DNA of 64,000 nt, from contig NZ_CP023737.1 in the NCBI RefSeq assembly GCF_002752655.1, positions 868,001-932,000 on the forward strand. The letters run 5' to 3'. This document shows, piece by piece, positions 46,104-56,014 of the stretch; the stretch's first letter is position 1; each line of letters opens with the position of its first letter. Position numbers and translations under genes: made by a program. Source of the DNA: Methylosinus trichosporium OB3b. Its GTDB lineage: Bacteria > Pseudomonadota > Alphaproteobacteria > Rhizobiales > Beijerinckiaceae. Under the pieces are notes generated by a model. That model made no database searches. It had not been told where the DNA came from and worked only from the letters and a program-made list of their open reading frames with translations.

Positions 46104-46162
46104 GCGAGCCTGAAGGCTCGCGGTCCAAACCCGGCCTCTGGACCGCGAGCCTTCAGGCTCGC
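46104..46162. repeat. Family B palindrome doublet
   Basis: 46104-46126 (GCGAGCCTGAAGGCTCGC plus GGTCC) and 46140-46162 (GGACC plus GCGAGCCTTCAGGCTCGC) are exact inverted copies 13 bases apart, a best-preserved example of family B. Confidence 0.85.
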
Positions 46163-46187
46163 TCTCGAGGCCTCGCGATACGAGCTG

Positions 46188-46841
46188 TCAGCGCGCCTCC
46201 GTCGTCTTCAGCCCGTAGCTGGCGAAGCGCTCGATCTCGGCGACGATCTCCTCCTCGGGAAGAATCACCGGCTCGCCGGCGAGGCGAGCGAGATAATAGA
46301 CCCGCGCCAGCGTCTCGAGCTCCACGGCGCGCCACATCGCCCGCTCGAGCCCGTCCGCCGTCACGATCATTCCATGATTGCCGAGCAGCACGCCATGCGC
46401 ACGGCCGAGCCCTTCGACCGCGAGATCGGAGAGCGCCTGCGTGCCGAAGGGCGCATAGCCGGTGCAGCGGATGCGCGACGCGCCGAACACGCCGATCATA
46501 TAATGCACTGCGGGAATGTCGCGCCGCAGCGCAGCGAGAACGGTCGCATAGGTCGAATGCGTATGCACCACCGCATTCACGTCCTTTCGCGCGCGCAGAA
46601 TGTCGCGATGCATGCGCCATTCGCTCGACGGCGCGAGCGGGCCCTCGAAGCGGCCGTCCTCGAGGAAAACCAGCGGAATCTGTTCCGGCGTCAGCGCGTC
46701 ATAGGGCGTTCCGCTCGGCGTGATCAGCATGGCGTCGCCGTGCCGAATCGAGAGATTGCCCGAAGTGCCCTGATTGATGCCGAGCGCATTCATCTCCCGC
46801 GCCGCGGCGATGAGCGCTGCGCGCTGATCCTGTTCCGCCAC
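46188..46841 (-). CDS. Class II aldolase/adducin family protein (FucA-like)
   Basis: A 217-residue zinc aldolase/epimerase. [36 protein letters not shown] (catalytic Glu) and [15 protein letters not shown] with GNHGMIV supply the zinc His residues. The size and motifs match L-fuculose-phosphate aldolase-like enzymes. The true sugar phosphate is unknown. It is divergent from hslV. Confidence 0.9.
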   Translation of the reverse strand: MAEQDQRAALIAAAREMNALGINQGTSGNLSIRHGDAMLITPSGTPYDALTPEQIPLVFLEDGRFEGPLAPSSEWRMHRDILRARKDVNAVVHTHSTYATVLAALRRDIPAVHYMIGVFGASRIRCTGYAPFGTQALSDLAVEGLGRAHGVLLGNHGMIVTADGLERAMWRAVELETLARVYYLARLAGEPVILPEEEIVAEIERFASYGLKTTEAR

Positions 46842-46926
46842 TACCCTCGCCCCCTCCCCTAGCGCCTCTTGCCGAGGCGCTCGCGAGCCCCTACATCCGC
46901 AGGACTCTTTTCAGGCCGAGGCTCGG

Positions 46927-47493
46927 ATGACTCTGGAACAAAATGCGCCGCCGGCGGTTTGGCATGCGACCACCATCGTCCTCGTGAAGAAGGGCGGCAG
47001 AACGGTCATCGCCGGCGACGGACAAGTGAGCCTCGGTCAGACCATCGTCAAGGCCAATGCGAAGAAGGTGCGCCGCCTCGGCAAGGGCGATGTGATCGCC
47101 GGTTTCGCCGGCGCCACAGCCGACGCCTTCACTCTGTTCGAGCGGCTCGAGGGCAAGCTCGAGCAATATCCCGGACAATTGACCAGAGCTTGCGTCGAGC
47201 TCGCGAAGGACTGGCGCATGGACCGCTATCTGCGCCGGCTGGAAGCCATGATGCTGGTCGCCGACCGCGAGGTGGGGCTGACGCTCACCGGCGCCGGCGA
47301 CGTGCTGGAGCCGCAAGCCTTCGAGCACGGCTCCGTCGCCGCGATCGGCTCGGGCGGCAATTATGCGCTCGCCGCGGCGCGCGCGCTTCTCGACACGCCG
47401 CTCGACGCCGAGCCCATCGCCCGCCGTGCGATGGAGATCGCCGCCGAGATCTGCGTCTACACCAATACGAACATCGTGGTCGAAGCGATCTGA
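46927..47493 (+). CDS. hslV: ATP-dependent protease subunit HslV
   Basis: A 188-residue proteasome-like peptidase. The N-terminal nucleophile is Thr15 in [14 protein letters not shown], exposed after removal of a 14-residue propeptide, longer than the single Met of E. coli but common in alphaproteobacteria. Lys-Gly-Gly and [20 protein letters not shown] are typical. It works with HslU, whose gene starts 28 bp downstream. Confidence 0.96.
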   Translation: MTLEQNAPPAVWHATTIVLVKKGGRTVIAGDGQVSLGQTIVKANAKKVRRLGKGDVIAGFAGATADAFTLFERLEGKLEQYPGQLTRACVELAKDWRMDRYLRRLEAMMLVADREVGLTLTGAGDVLEPQAFEHGSVAAIGSGGNYALAAARALLDTPLDAEPIARRAMEIAAEICVYTNTNIVVEAI

Positions 47494-47521
47494 TCGCGCC
47501 CGCCGCCGAGGAACTTTGAAC

Positions 47522-48829
47522 ATGGCCGATTTTTCGCCGCGCGAGATCGTCTCCGAGCTCGACCGCTTCATCGTCGGGCAGAAGGACGCCAAGCGCGCCG
47601 TCGCCGTCGCTCTGCGCAACCGCTGGCGGCGCCTGCGCCTCGAAGGGTCCATGCGCGAGGAGGTTCTGCCCAAGAATATTCTGATGATCGGCCCGACCGG
47701 CTGCGGCAAGACCGAGATCGCGCGCCGCCTCGCCAAGCTCGCCAATGCGCCCTTCCTCAAGGTGGAGGCGACCAAATTCACCGAGGTCGGCTATGTCGGC
47801 CGCGACGTCGAGCAGATCGTGCGCGACCTCGTCGAGGTGGCGATCATGCTGGTGAAGGACAAGCGCCGCAAGGATGTCGAGGCCAAGGCCCAGCTCGCCG
47901 CCGAGGAGCGCGTGCTCGACGCCCTCGTCGGCCCCGCCGCCTCGCCGGCGACGCGCGATTCCTTCCGCAAGAAGCTGCGCGCCGGCGAGATGAACGACAA
48001 GGAGATCGAGATCGAGATAGCGCAATCGGGCGCGCAGATGCCGATGTTCGAATTGCCGAACATGCCCGGAGCGAGCGTCTCCGCCTTCTCGATCGGCGAC
48101 ATCTTCGGCAAGGCGTTTCAAGGCCGCGCCAAGCGCCGCAAGATGCAGGTGAAGGACGCGCATGCGCCGCTGCTGGCCGAGGAGAGCGAGAAGCTGATCG
48201 ACCAGGAGGAGAGCGTGCGCGAGGCCATCGCCGAGGTCGAGAACAATGGCATCGTCTTCCTCGACGAGCTGGACAAGATTTGCGCCCGCGAAGGACGCGG
48301 GGGAGCCGATGTCTCGCGCGAAGGCGTGCAGCGCGACCTGCTGCCGCTGATCGAGGGCACGACGGTCGCGACCAAGCACGGGCCGGTGAAGACCGACCAT
48401 GTGCTGTTCATCGCCTCGGGCGCCTTTCATGTGGCCAAGCCCTCGGACCTGCTGCCGGAGCTTCAGGGCCGCCTGCCGATCCGCGTCGAGCTCGCCTCGC
48501 TCGACGAGGAGGACTTTCGCCGCATCCTCACCGAGACCGAGGCCTGCCTCACCAAGCAATATGTGGCGCTGCTGGCGACCGAAGGCGTCGCCCTGGATTT
48601 CGCGCCCTCGGCGGTGGACGCCATCGCCCGGGTCGCGGTGCAGGTAAATTCATCGGTCGAAAACATCGGCGCGCGGCGCCTGCAGACGGTGATGGAGCGC
48701 GTGCTGGACGAGGTGAGCTTCTCGGCCTCCGACCGCGCCGGCGAGACGGTGACGATCGACGGCGATTATGTCGAGAAGCACATCGGCGACCTCGCCAAGA
48801 ACAGGGATTTGAGCCGTTTCATTCTCTGA
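47522..48829 (+). CDS. hslU: ATP-dependent protease ATPase subunit HslU
   Basis: A 435-residue AAA+ unfoldase partner of HslV. Walker [17 protein letters not shown], Walker [12 protein letters not shown], the I-domain (about 110-240) and the C-terminal tail SRFIL, which docks in HslV, are all present. The ATG at 47522 gives [20 protein letters not shown]. Operon with hslV. Typically heat-shock regulated, but I see no sigma-32 site I would claim. Confidence 0.97.
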   Translation: MADFSPREIVSELDRFIVGQKDAKRAVAVALRNRWRRLRLEGSMREEVLPKNILMIGPTGCGKTEIARRLAKLANAPFLKVEATKFTEVGYVGRDVEQIVRDLVEVAIMLVKDKRRKDVEAKAQLAAEERVLDALVGPAASPATRDSFRKKLRAGEMNDKEIEIEIAQSGAQMPMFELPNMPGASVSAFSIGDIFGKAFQGRAKRRKMQVKDAHAPLLAEESEKLIDQEESVREAIAEVENNGIVFLDELDKICAREGRGGADVSREGVQRDLLPLIEGTTVATKHGPVKTDHVLFIASGAFHVAKPSDLLPELQGRLPIRVELASLDEEDFRRILTETEACLTKQYVALLATEGVALDFAPSAVDAIARVAVQVNSSVENIGARRLQTVMERVLDEVSFSASDRAGETVTIDGDYVEKHIGDLAKNRDLSRFIL

Positions 48830-48967
48830 TCGCAAAATGGCGAAGACGGGCTTGCGGCGCGCGGCGGGCTGAACTATACAGCCCTCACGCCGGCGGCGAC
48901 GAGTCGCCGGAACGCTCCGCCCTTTCCCAAGAGGGCCGGAATACCCCTTCCAAAAAAGGGGAAAAGT

Positions 48968-49043
<76 letters not shown>

Positions 49044-49161
49044 AAGACCATCGACAAAAATAAGTGACTGCAACCGGGCCTCGCCAAACATTCCCGGCAA
49101 TCCCCACTCGAGCGAAGCAGACGAACCATCGCGGTAAGTGAGGCCTTAACATATCCTTCTC

Positions 49162-49563
49162 TTAGGGCCTGAGCTGCGGGAAGCGCGTCGTGCTCTTCAT
49201 CGGCAATTCGAACATCGCCCCGCCCTCGACCCTCGTCGCCAAATCGATCATCCCGTCCCAGACGGCGAGGAGGCGCTCCGCCTGCTTCGTGAGCTTGCTC
49301 TTGTACAGGGCTCGGGACATGAAAAACCCGATCAGCCTCGAATTCCTGAAAACGTGATACTCGGCCTTGTTTTTGGTGATGCGGCGGTCTGCAGAGATAA
49401 TCACCCACCTGCCCTCGCGGCTCAAAGCCTCGATCCATTCGATATCTTTTACGGATGGCCCGAATTTCTGGCGAAGATGCACGACGCTGTGCTCGCCTTT
49501 GAAAAGCTCGTCGAGGGCTCGCGCGAGCACCGGAGGAAGATGCTCGTCGATGAGAATGTTCAC
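49162..49563 (-). CDS. PIN-like toxin, VapC45-type
   Basis: A 133-residue PIN-like (DUF5615/Mut7-C-type) protein. NILIDEHLPPVLARAL and WVIISADRRITKNKAE hold the acidic residues expected in the nuclease centre. It is the second gene of a toxin-antitoxin pair: GTG at 49563 overlaps the antitoxin stop (GTGA). VapC45-type toxins are RNases partnered with DUF433 antitoxins; the target is unknown here. It sits between tRNA-Ala and tRNA-Leu. Confidence 0.82.
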   Translation of the reverse strand: MNILIDEHLPPVLARALDELFKGEHSVVHLRQKFGPSVKDIEWIEALSREGRWVIISADRRITKNKAEYHVFRNSRLIGFFMSRALYKSKLTKQAERLLAVWDGMIDLATRVEGGAMFELPMKSTTRFPQLRP

Positions 49564-50267
49564 GCCGCCCGCAATGACGCTTCGAACTTCACCGAGTCGC
49601 GGACAGCGCCGATAGAGACGTCGTAAATCATCGCGACCCGTTCGACCGACCCCTCCGCTTCGACCGCCTCCGCGAGCGCGACTGTCGGAACGCCGAATTC
49701 CGCCGCGATCGGCTGGCCGAAGGCTCGGCCCGGATCGACGACGATCGACTCCTTTCCATTGAAAGGCCGCCAGCGCGTGACCACCTCGTCCGAGACATCC
49801 AAATCCCGAAACGTGCGCTCGACCACTCGCTTGAACGCATATTGCCGCTTCTTCAAGTCCAGCAACTCGCCCTCGCCCGAAAGCTCGAGGCTTTCCATGA
49901 AGATCGTCCGACCGTCTGTCTGGAAGCGTCGCGTCGAGAACGGTCGATCGTCCTTTGCGCAGTCGCGCGCGAGCGCTAGGCAATCGCGAATCGTCTTCAG
50001 CCCGAGCCCCGCATCGAGGAAGGCTCGCACGAATCGCAGCTCGATCAGATCCCGAAATCCAATCTCCAGGCGATCCTCGAATCGAGGGAGCTGCGGCGTC
50101 CACAAGGGCGGAACTTCCGTCACTTCCCTATCGTTCTTGTAAGAATATCCGCCGAGCCACCGCCGGATGCTCCGCGCAGGCGTCTTGATGAGCCGAGACG
50201 CCTCTGGAATGGTGTAAAAGCCGATTCCGATCGGGATCTCGTCAGCGGGTCGCAAGTTGGAACGCAT
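49560..50267 (-). CDS. DUF433-type antitoxin, VapB45-like
   Basis: A 235-residue DNA-binding antitoxin. N-terminal MerR-like HTH (IPEASRLIKTPARSIRRWLG), long middle domain with LIELRFVRAFLDAGLGLKTI, and a C-terminal DUF433 helix-turn-helix (ERVAMIYDVSIGAVRDSVKF). It overlaps the toxin start by 4 bases. ATG at 50267 is chosen; a GTG at 50282 adds five residues. Probable autoregulator of the pair. Confidence 0.8.
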   Translation of the reverse strand: MRSNLRPADEIPIGIGFYTIPEASRLIKTPARSIRRWLGGYSYKNDREVTEVPPLWTPQLPRFEDRLEIGFRDLIELRFVRAFLDAGLGLKTIRDCLALARDCAKDDRPFSTRRFQTDGRTIFMESLELSGEGELLDLKKRQYAFKRVVERTFRDLDVSDEVVTRWRPFNGKESIVVDPGRAFGQPIAAEFGVPTVALAEAVEAEGSVERVAMIYDVSIGAVRDSVKFEASLRAA

Positions 50268-50385
50268 AGGCGGTTTATACACCTGGATGGCCTAGGAGCC
50301 CAGAGAGGGGGCTGTTTCGGCCGAGGCTCCATCCGCCGATTCCCCGTTGCGCGACCGCTCCGACTCGCTATAACCATCGAACATC

Positions 50386-50472
50386 GCGGGCGTGGCGGAA
50401 CTGGTAGACGCAGCGGACTCAAAATCCGCCATCCTCACGGATATGTCGGTTCGACTCCGACCGCCCGCACCA
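50386..50472 (+). tRNA. tRNA-Leu (CAA)
   Basis: The 87-base class II tRNA has acceptor stem GCGGGCG/CGCCCGC, anticodon stem GCGGA/TCCGC with loop CTCAAAA (anticodon CAA), a variable arm (CATCCTCACGGATATG), T-arm GGTTCGACTCC and encoded CCA at 50470-50472. Confidence 0.95.
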
Positions 50473-50710
50473 ACCCTCCCTCTTTATCTCGAGACGCCGC
50501 GCGCAGACGCCGCCCTCCGCAACGTGAGCGGGAGCGGGAACTGGCGCTGGAAAACGCCCGATTATCGGATATGATTTTCCCTCGAGCGCGGCGCGCCGTT
50601 CCTGTGGCGACAGGGGGCGCGCTGCGCGCGACTTCAGCCTCGTCGAAGGCTGACGGCCGCGGCGCAGAGGCGGAGCCGAGGCCGGAAACGGAGCGCGAGG
50701 GAGAATTATC

Positions 50711-51364
50711 ATGCCCGACGGTCTTGTCCCGTCACGGCGGTCGATCGATGGGTTTCGCCGCCTTTGGTCCACGCCCTTCGCCGGCCTCCTCGGCGCGGCG
50801 CTGCTTCTCGTCGCCTTCGCCGGCCCCGCCTCCGCCCATGGGCGGCTCGGCGCGGCGGAGGGTCGCTGCCGGCTGTTCATCGGGCCGGACATCATGAACT
50901 TCACCGGCTATCTGCCGGACGCCTCGAAGAACGAGTTCTGCGAGGACATTCCCTCCACCGGCCATATGATCATCGCGCTCGACGCCGAGCAGGACGAGCT
51001 GCGCGAGATGGCGATCGACTTCCGCATCGTCAAGGATGTTGGCGGCGAAGCGAAGGAGAACGCCGATCTCGACGCGGTGACCGTCGCCTATCGCCCGCCT
51101 CACGTCTACCCGAACGGGACGATCAACTTCGAGCATGTGTTCCCGGAGGCGGGATTCTTCGTCGGCATCGTCACGGCGACCGGCCCGCACGGCGAGCGCT
51201 GGGTCTCACGCTTTCCCTTCTCGGTCGGCGAGAGCTTCTTTCGCACCCTGCCCTATTACATTCTGATGGGCCTCGGGGTCATCGGCCTCTTCTTCGTCTA
51301 TCTGAAGCATCGCCCGACGGCGCCGCTCAAGACGACGACGACGCGGCCCGAGCCGGCGGAGTAG
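50711..51364 (+). CDS. Membrane-anchored periplasmic protein with predicted N-terminal histidine
   Basis: A 217-residue protein I cannot name. A long signal peptide ends GPASA, so signal peptidase I should cut after Ala42 and leave His43 (HGRLGAAEG) as the first residue, as in CopC, PmoB and LPMO copper histidine braces. Cys53 and Cys77 may form a disulfide; His85 is another possible ligand. The mature domain is beta-rich (HVYPNGTINFEHVFPEAGFF). A membrane helix (YYILMGLGVIGLFFVYLKH, about 182-200) anchors it. GAGGGAG precedes the ATG. Copper binding is inference from the N-terminus. Confidence 0.72.
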   Translation: MPDGLVPSRRSIDGFRRLWSTPFAGLLGAALLLVAFAGPASAHGRLGAAEGRCRLFIGPDIMNFTGYLPDASKNEFCEDIPSTGHMIIALDAEQDELREMAIDFRIVKDVGGEAKENADLDAVTVAYRPPHVYPNGTINFEHVFPEAGFFVGIVTATGPHGERWVSRFPFSVGESFFRTLPYYILMGLGVIGLFFVYLKHRPTAPLKTTTTRPEPAE

Positions 51365-51371
51365 CGCCGAC

Positions 51372-52202
51372 TCAGCGGCCGTCGATGCGATCGGCGAGCA
51401 GGGCGATGGTCTTGGAATAGACCTTCGCTTTGTTCCATTCGAGCAGAACGGGAAAGTTGGGCTCGCCCTCGTCCCAGCCGGCGCCCGCCTTCCAGCCGGA
51501 GCCATGCAAGAAATTGGCGGTCGAGGCGAGAACATCGGCGGTGTCGTGAACGAGGTCGCGCGAGCCGTCGCCGTTGAAATCCACTGCGAATTTCAAATAG
51601 GACGACGGCATGAACTGGGTCTGGCCGATCTCGCCGGCCCAGGCGCCGCGCATCTTGTCCGGCGAGAGATCGCCGCGATCGACGATGCGCAACGCGTCGA
51701 GCAGCTCGCCGCGGAAGCGCTCGGCGCGACGGCAATCATAGGCGAGCGTCGCCAGCGCGCGAATCGTGGCGAAGCTGCCGTTGAAGGAGCCGAAATCCGT
51801 CTCGAGGCCCCAGATCGCCACCAGCACCGGGCCCGGCACGCCATAGCGCTGCTCGATCTGCCGGAACAATCCCGCATGACGCTGCAGCAGCTGACGACCC
51901 TTGTTGATGCGGAACGAATTGGCCATGCGCGCGGAGAACTGCTCGAAGCTCTGCCGAAACACTTTTTGGCCGCGATCATGGGAGATCACGGAGCGGTCGT
52001 AATAGACGTCGGCGAAGGACGCCTGGATCGCGTGCTGCGAGATCCCCGCCGCCGCCGCCTCGCGCTTGAAGGAGTCGAGCCAGGGCTCGAAGCCCTCGGC
52101 GCTGCGGCCGCAATCGACGCCGCCCTCGGCCGCCCCCGCGCCCGAGCCGACCAGCAGCGCCGCCGCCAGAACTATCCCTCGAAAATGACTGTGCCCGCTC
52201 AT
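51372..52202 (-). CDS. Lytic murein transglycosylase (MltB/SltB1 type)
   Basis: A 276-residue exported peptidoglycan-cleaving enzyme. Signal peptide ending AGAAEGG, then SLT-type fold with the catalytic Glu in VAIWGLETDFGSF, ALATLAYDCRRAERFR, and GEIGQTQFMPSSYLKFAVDFNGDG. No C-terminal PG-binding domain is present, so it is the short form. It converges with the His-brace candidate gene, 8 bp between stops. Confidence 0.93.
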   Translation of the reverse strand: MSGHSHFRGIVLAAALLVGSGAGAAEGGVDCGRSAEGFEPWLDSFKREAAAAGISQHAIQASFADVYYDRSVISHDRGQKVFRQSFEQFSARMANSFRINKGRQLLQRHAGLFRQIEQRYGVPGPVLVAIWGLETDFGSFNGSFATIRALATLAYDCRRAERFRGELLDALRIVDRGDLSPDKMRGAWAGEIGQTQFMPSSYLKFAVDFNGDGSRDLVHDTADVLASTANFLHGSGWKAGAGWDEGEPNFPVLLEWNKAKVYSKTIALLADRIDGR

Positions 52203-52532
52203 CTCACGTCTTCCGATCTCGCGCCTTCGCGCGTCGCATGGTCGTCCGCAGCTCAGACTGACGCCGATTCACGGCCTTTTTGCGCGCGGCCATGCCGGAG
52301 CGTCGCGCTCGAACGGCGACATCCGCCTGAGCAAGCTCGCCCCAGTCTGGCGCCGAGGCGTTAGCACGACGTTGCCGGGATGGCGAGAATCGGCCCTCCG
52401 AGGGGCGCCATCCGCTCGGCCCCCGCGCCGCCTTGGTCTGTTCCCATATTGTTCTTGCGCGGGCGAGCGGAGCGCGCTAGCATTGTGAGGGTCGAGCTTT
52501 ATTCGGCGCGCGCAGCGGGCGGGGACGCGGGC
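52203..52532. other. Divergent promoter gap between mltB-like and comM
   Basis: No gene is supported in this 330-bp gap. The open frame upstream of comM (from 52380) has no family match. I see GTTCTTGCGCG near 52448 but no clear promoter pair or repeat. The comM start has a weak GGGGACG site. Confidence 0.4.
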
Positions 52533-54071
52533 ATGGTGGTCAGAGTCGCAACCGTGGCCTTCGAGGGGATAGAGGCGAAACCCGTCGACGTGCAGGTGCA
52601 GATCGCCAATGGCAATGTCGTGTTCACTCTGGTCGGCCTCGCCGACAAGGCGGTGGCCGAATCGCGTGAGCGCGTGCGCGCCGCGCTCACCGCCTCGGGA
52701 CTGGCGCTGCCGGCGAAGCGCCTGACCGTCAATCTGGCGCCGGCCGACATGCCCAAGGAAGGCAGCCACTATGATCTGCCGATCGCGCTCGGGGTGATGG
52801 CGGCGATCGGGGCCATCCCGTCCGATGCGCTCGACGGCTTCACCGTGCTCGGCGAGCTGGCGCTCGACGGGACCTTGACGCCGGTCGCCGGCGTGCTGCC
52901 GGCCGCGGTCGCCGCCAACACGCGCGGCCATGGCCTGATCTGCCCACGTGAATGCGGGCCGGAGGCGGCCTGGGCGTCGAGCGACATGGAAGTTATCGCG
53001 CCGCGCTCGCTCATTCAGCTCGTCAACCACATCAAGGGAATCCAGGTCCTGGCGCGGCCGCTACCCGCGGTGCGCGCGCCGGCCGGCGACCTGCCCGATC
53101 TTTGCGACATCAAAGGCCAGGAGAGCGCCAAGCGGGCGCTGGAGATCGCGGCGGCCGGCGGCCATAATCTCCTGATGAACGGCCCCCCGGGCGCCGGCAA
53201 GTCGATGCTGGCGGCGCGCCTTCCCTCGATTCTTCCGCCGCTGCGCCCGCGCGAGCTGCTCGAAGTGTCGATGATCCATTCGGTCGCGGGCGAGCTCGCG
53301 GGCGGCGAGCTCACCGACCGGCGGCCGTTTCGGGCGCCGCATCATTCCGCCTCCATGGCGGCGCTGGTCGGCGGCGGAACGCACGCACGCCCGGGCGAGA
53401 TCTCGCTCGCCCACAATGGCGTGCTGTTCCTCGACGAATTGCCCGAATTCCACGCCCAGGCGCTCGACAGCCTGCGCCAGCCGCTGGAGACGGGAGAGGT
53501 CGCGATCTCGCGCGCCAATCACCGCGCCGTCTATCCGGCGCGGTTCCAGCTCGTCGCGGCGATGAATCCGTGCCGCTGCGGCCATGCGCTCGATCCGGGC
53601 TTTGCTTGCCGGCGCCAGCCCAATGAACGCTGCGTCGCGCAATACGCCGCCCGGCTCTCCGGTCCCCTGATCGACCGTTTCGACCTTCGCATCGAGGTTC
53701 CCGCTGTGTCGGCCGCCGACCTCGTGCTGCCGCCTCCGGCGGAAGGCTCGGCGCAGGCGGCGCGGCGCGTCGCCGCCGCGCGCGAACGTCAGAGTCTGCG
53801 CTATGAGCGCATGGGCCTCACCCCGACCACCACCAACGCCTCGGCGCCCGCCTCCACGATCGAAGCCGCAGCGCGGCTCGACGCCGGCGGGACGGCGCTG
53901 ATTCGCGACGCCTCGGACCGGCTGCAGCTCTCCGCGCGCGGCTTTCATCGTGTGCTGAAGCTCGCCCGCACGATCGCGGATCTCGACGGAGCAGAAGCCG
54001 TCGAGCGCCGCCATCTCGCCGAAGCTCTCGCCTATCGCGGCGAGCGCAGGGGAGCGCGGGCCGCGGCTTGA
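52533..54071 (+). CDS. YifB/ComM family Mg-chelatase-like AAA+ ATPase
   Basis: A 512-residue ATPase. N-terminal ChlI-like domain (VVFTLVGLADKAVAESRERV), Walker A in LMNGPPGAGKSMLAARLPS, Walker B VLFLDELPEF, and the C-terminal LSARGFHRVLKLARTIADL. ComM acts as a helicase for branch migration during natural transformation in Vibrio; in this organism the role is inference. ATG at 52533 gives the family start MVVRVATVAFEGIEA. It reads toward the hybrid kinase gene, 48 bp apart. Confidence 0.93.
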   Translation: MVVRVATVAFEGIEAKPVDVQVQIANGNVVFTLVGLADKAVAESRERVRAALTASGLALPAKRLTVNLAPADMPKEGSHYDLPIALGVMAAIGAIPSDALDGFTVLGELALDGTLTPVAGVLPAAVAANTRGHGLICPRECGPEAAWASSDMEVIAPRSLIQLVNHIKGIQVLARPLPAVRAPAGDLPDLCDIKGQESAKRALEIAAAGGHNLLMNGPPGAGKSMLAARLPSILPPLRPRELLEVSMIHSVAGELAGGELTDRRPFRAPHHSASMAALVGGGTHARPGEISLAHNGVLFLDELPEFHAQALDSLRQPLETGEVAISRANHRAVYPARFQLVAAMNPCRCGHALDPGFACRRQPNERCVAQYAARLSGPLIDRFDLRIEVPAVSAADLVLPPPAEGSAQAARRVAAARERQSLRYERMGLTPTTTNASAPASTIEAAARLDAGGTALIRDASDRLQLSARGFHRVLKLARTIADLDGAEAVERRHLAEALAYRGERRGARAAA

Positions 54072-54119
54072 ACAACGCGTTCAATTTCAGGATTCATACT
54101 TTCTCCCATTCCGTACCGG

Positions 54120-55898
54120 ATGATCGCCATGGTCGCAGCCTATCGGGAAATCCGGATGTCCTTTCTCTTGCAGACGCTCGCCAGTCTCGCCGCCGCCAGC
54201 CTGCTCGCCGGCGCAACCTTCTGCTGCGCGCGCCTCTTGCGGATGCGGCGACGCTCGGCGGTCGAGTCCGAGCTCGAGGGACTGCGGGACGAGATCTGGG
54301 AGCTGCGGGCGGCGGCGGCGGCGCGCGACCGCGCCGAGGCGGCGAGCCTCGCCAAGTCCCGCTTTCTGGCCACGGTCAGCCATGAGATCCGCACGCCGCT
54401 CAACGGCGTTCTCGGGCTCGCCCAATTGCTGGCGGCGACGCGGCTCGACGCCGAGCAGGCGAGCTATGTCGACGCCATTGGGGCGTCGGGGCGCTCGCTC
54501 GCGCAGCTCATCGACGACATTCTCGATTTCTCCAAGATCGAGGCCGGCAAGGTCGAGCTGCGCATCGAATCCTTCGCGCTCGCGCCCTTGGTCGAAGGGG
54601 TCGTGGAGCTGCTCGCCCCGCGCGCCGAAGCCAAAAATCTGGAGATCGCCGGCTTTATCGCGGCGAATGCGCCGGAACGCATCGAAGGCGACGCCGCGCG
54701 CGTGCGCCAAGTGCTCGTCAATCTCGCCGGCAACGCGGTCAATTTCACCTCCGAGGGCGGCGTCGGCCTCAGAGTGGAGATCGACGCCGAAGGCGCGCTC
54801 GTCTTTCGCGTGGTCGACACCGGGCCCGGCGTGCCGCCCGGAGCGCGCGAGATCATATTCGAGGAGTTCGAGCAGGGCGACGGCTCGTCGACCCGCCGTC
54901 ACGGCGGCACCGGTCTCGGCCTCGCCATCTCGCGCCATCTCGCCAAGCTCATGGGCGGACGCCTCGAGATCGAGGATCGACCGGGTCCGGGCTCGGTCTT
55001 CATGTTCACCCTCCCGCGCGGCGCGAACGCCGTCTATGAGACGCGCGCTCGCGCCGAGGTCTGCCTCGCCGGAACGCGGGCGCTCATCGTTTCGGCGACC
55101 TTGTTCGAGGGCCCCTATATAGCCGAGGTTCTGCGCGAGGCCGGAGCGCTGGCGCAGATCGCCGGCGACGAGGACGAGGCGGCTCGCCATCTCGGCGGCT
55201 CCGAGCCTTTCGATTCGGTCGTCGTCGACTGCGCGCTCGGAGAGGAGGCGACTGAACGGCTCGCCCATGCGGCGCGACGCGCCGGGGCCGGACGGGCTCT
55301 ACTGCTCTTCTCGCCGGCGGAGCGGCGCGCCTTCGGCGAAGCGGCGCTGCGCCGCTTCGACGGCTGGCTGGTCAAGCCGGCGCGCGCGGCTTCGCTCGTC
55401 GAGCGCCTGTCGCCGGCGCCGCCGCCCGCCCGCAGCGAAACCGAATTCGTCGCGCCCGAGCCGACGCTCGCGGGACTGCATATTCTGGTCGCCGAGGACA
55501 ATGAGATCAACGCGCGGATCGTATGCCGGCGTCTCGAGAAGCTCGGCGCGCTGGTCACGCGCGCCGAGAATGGCGCCAAGGCGGTCGAGCTCGCGCGCGC
55601 GGCGCGCGCCGGCCGAGTTCGCACCTTCGACGTCGCGCTCATGGACCTCTTCATGCCCGATCTCGACGGGCTCGAGGCCACGTGCCTGATTCGTACCGAA
55701 GAATCGCGCGCCGGGGCGCGACGCCTGCCGATCGTCGCCCTCACCGCGAGCGCGCTCGAGCAGGACGAGCGCGCGGCGCTCGGCGCGGGGGTGGACGCGC
55801 TGCTCACCAAGCCGGTGGAGTTTTCCGCCCTGTCCGCCGCGATCGGCGCGGCTCTCGCTTCCAGAGGAGGAGAAAGCGAAGCCCGCGCGGCGATCTGA
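54120..55898 (+). CDS. Hybrid sensor histidine kinase
   Basis: A 592-residue hybrid kinase. One N-terminal membrane segment (residues 14-36), then a coiled coil, the H-box ATVSHEIRTPLNGVLGLAQL, and an HATPase domain (ILDFSKIEAGKVEL, VDTGPGVPPGAR, GGTGLGLAISRHLA). Residues 335-440 have a degenerate receiver-like fold without a clear phospho-Asp; residues 450-580 are a full receiver with VAEDNEINARIV, Asp in VALMDLFMPDLDG and ALLTKPVEF. No periplasmic sensor, so the signal may be membrane or cytoplasmic. No partner gene is adjacent. Confidence 0.9.
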   Translation: MIAMVAAYREIRMSFLLQTLASLAAASLLAGATFCCARLLRMRRRSAVESELEGLRDEIWELRAAAAARDRAEAASLAKSRFLATVSHEIRTPLNGVLGLAQLLAATRLDAEQASYVDAIGASGRSLAQLIDDILDFSKIEAGKVELRIESFALAPLVEGVVELLAPRAEAKNLEIAGFIAANAPERIEGDAARVRQVLVNLAGNAVNFTSEGGVGLRVEIDAEGALVFRVVDTGPGVPPGAREIIFEEFEQGDGSSTRRHGGTGLGLAISRHLAKLMGGRLEIEDRPGPGSVFMFTLPRGANAVYETRARAEVCLAGTRALIVSATLFEGPYIAEVLREAGALAQIAGDEDEAARHLGGSEPFDSVVVDCALGEEATERLAHAARRAGAGRALLLFSPAERRAFGEAALRRFDGWLVKPARAASLVERLSPAPPPARSETEFVAPEPTLAGLHILVAEDNEINARIVCRRLEKLGALVTRAENGAKAVELARAARAGRVRTFDVALMDLFMPDLDGLEATCLIRTEESRAGARRLPIVALTASALEQDERAALGAGVDALLTKPVEFSALSAAIGAALASRGGESEARAAI

Positions 55899-56014
55899 GC
55901 GCCGAGCCCCACGGCCATAGATTCGCGCGAATTTCGCCTATCGGCTACGTCATAGGCCAGTCACGATCTGACGGGAGGCGACCGATTCGCCGCGGAGCCG
56001 GGAGGACACAGCTC

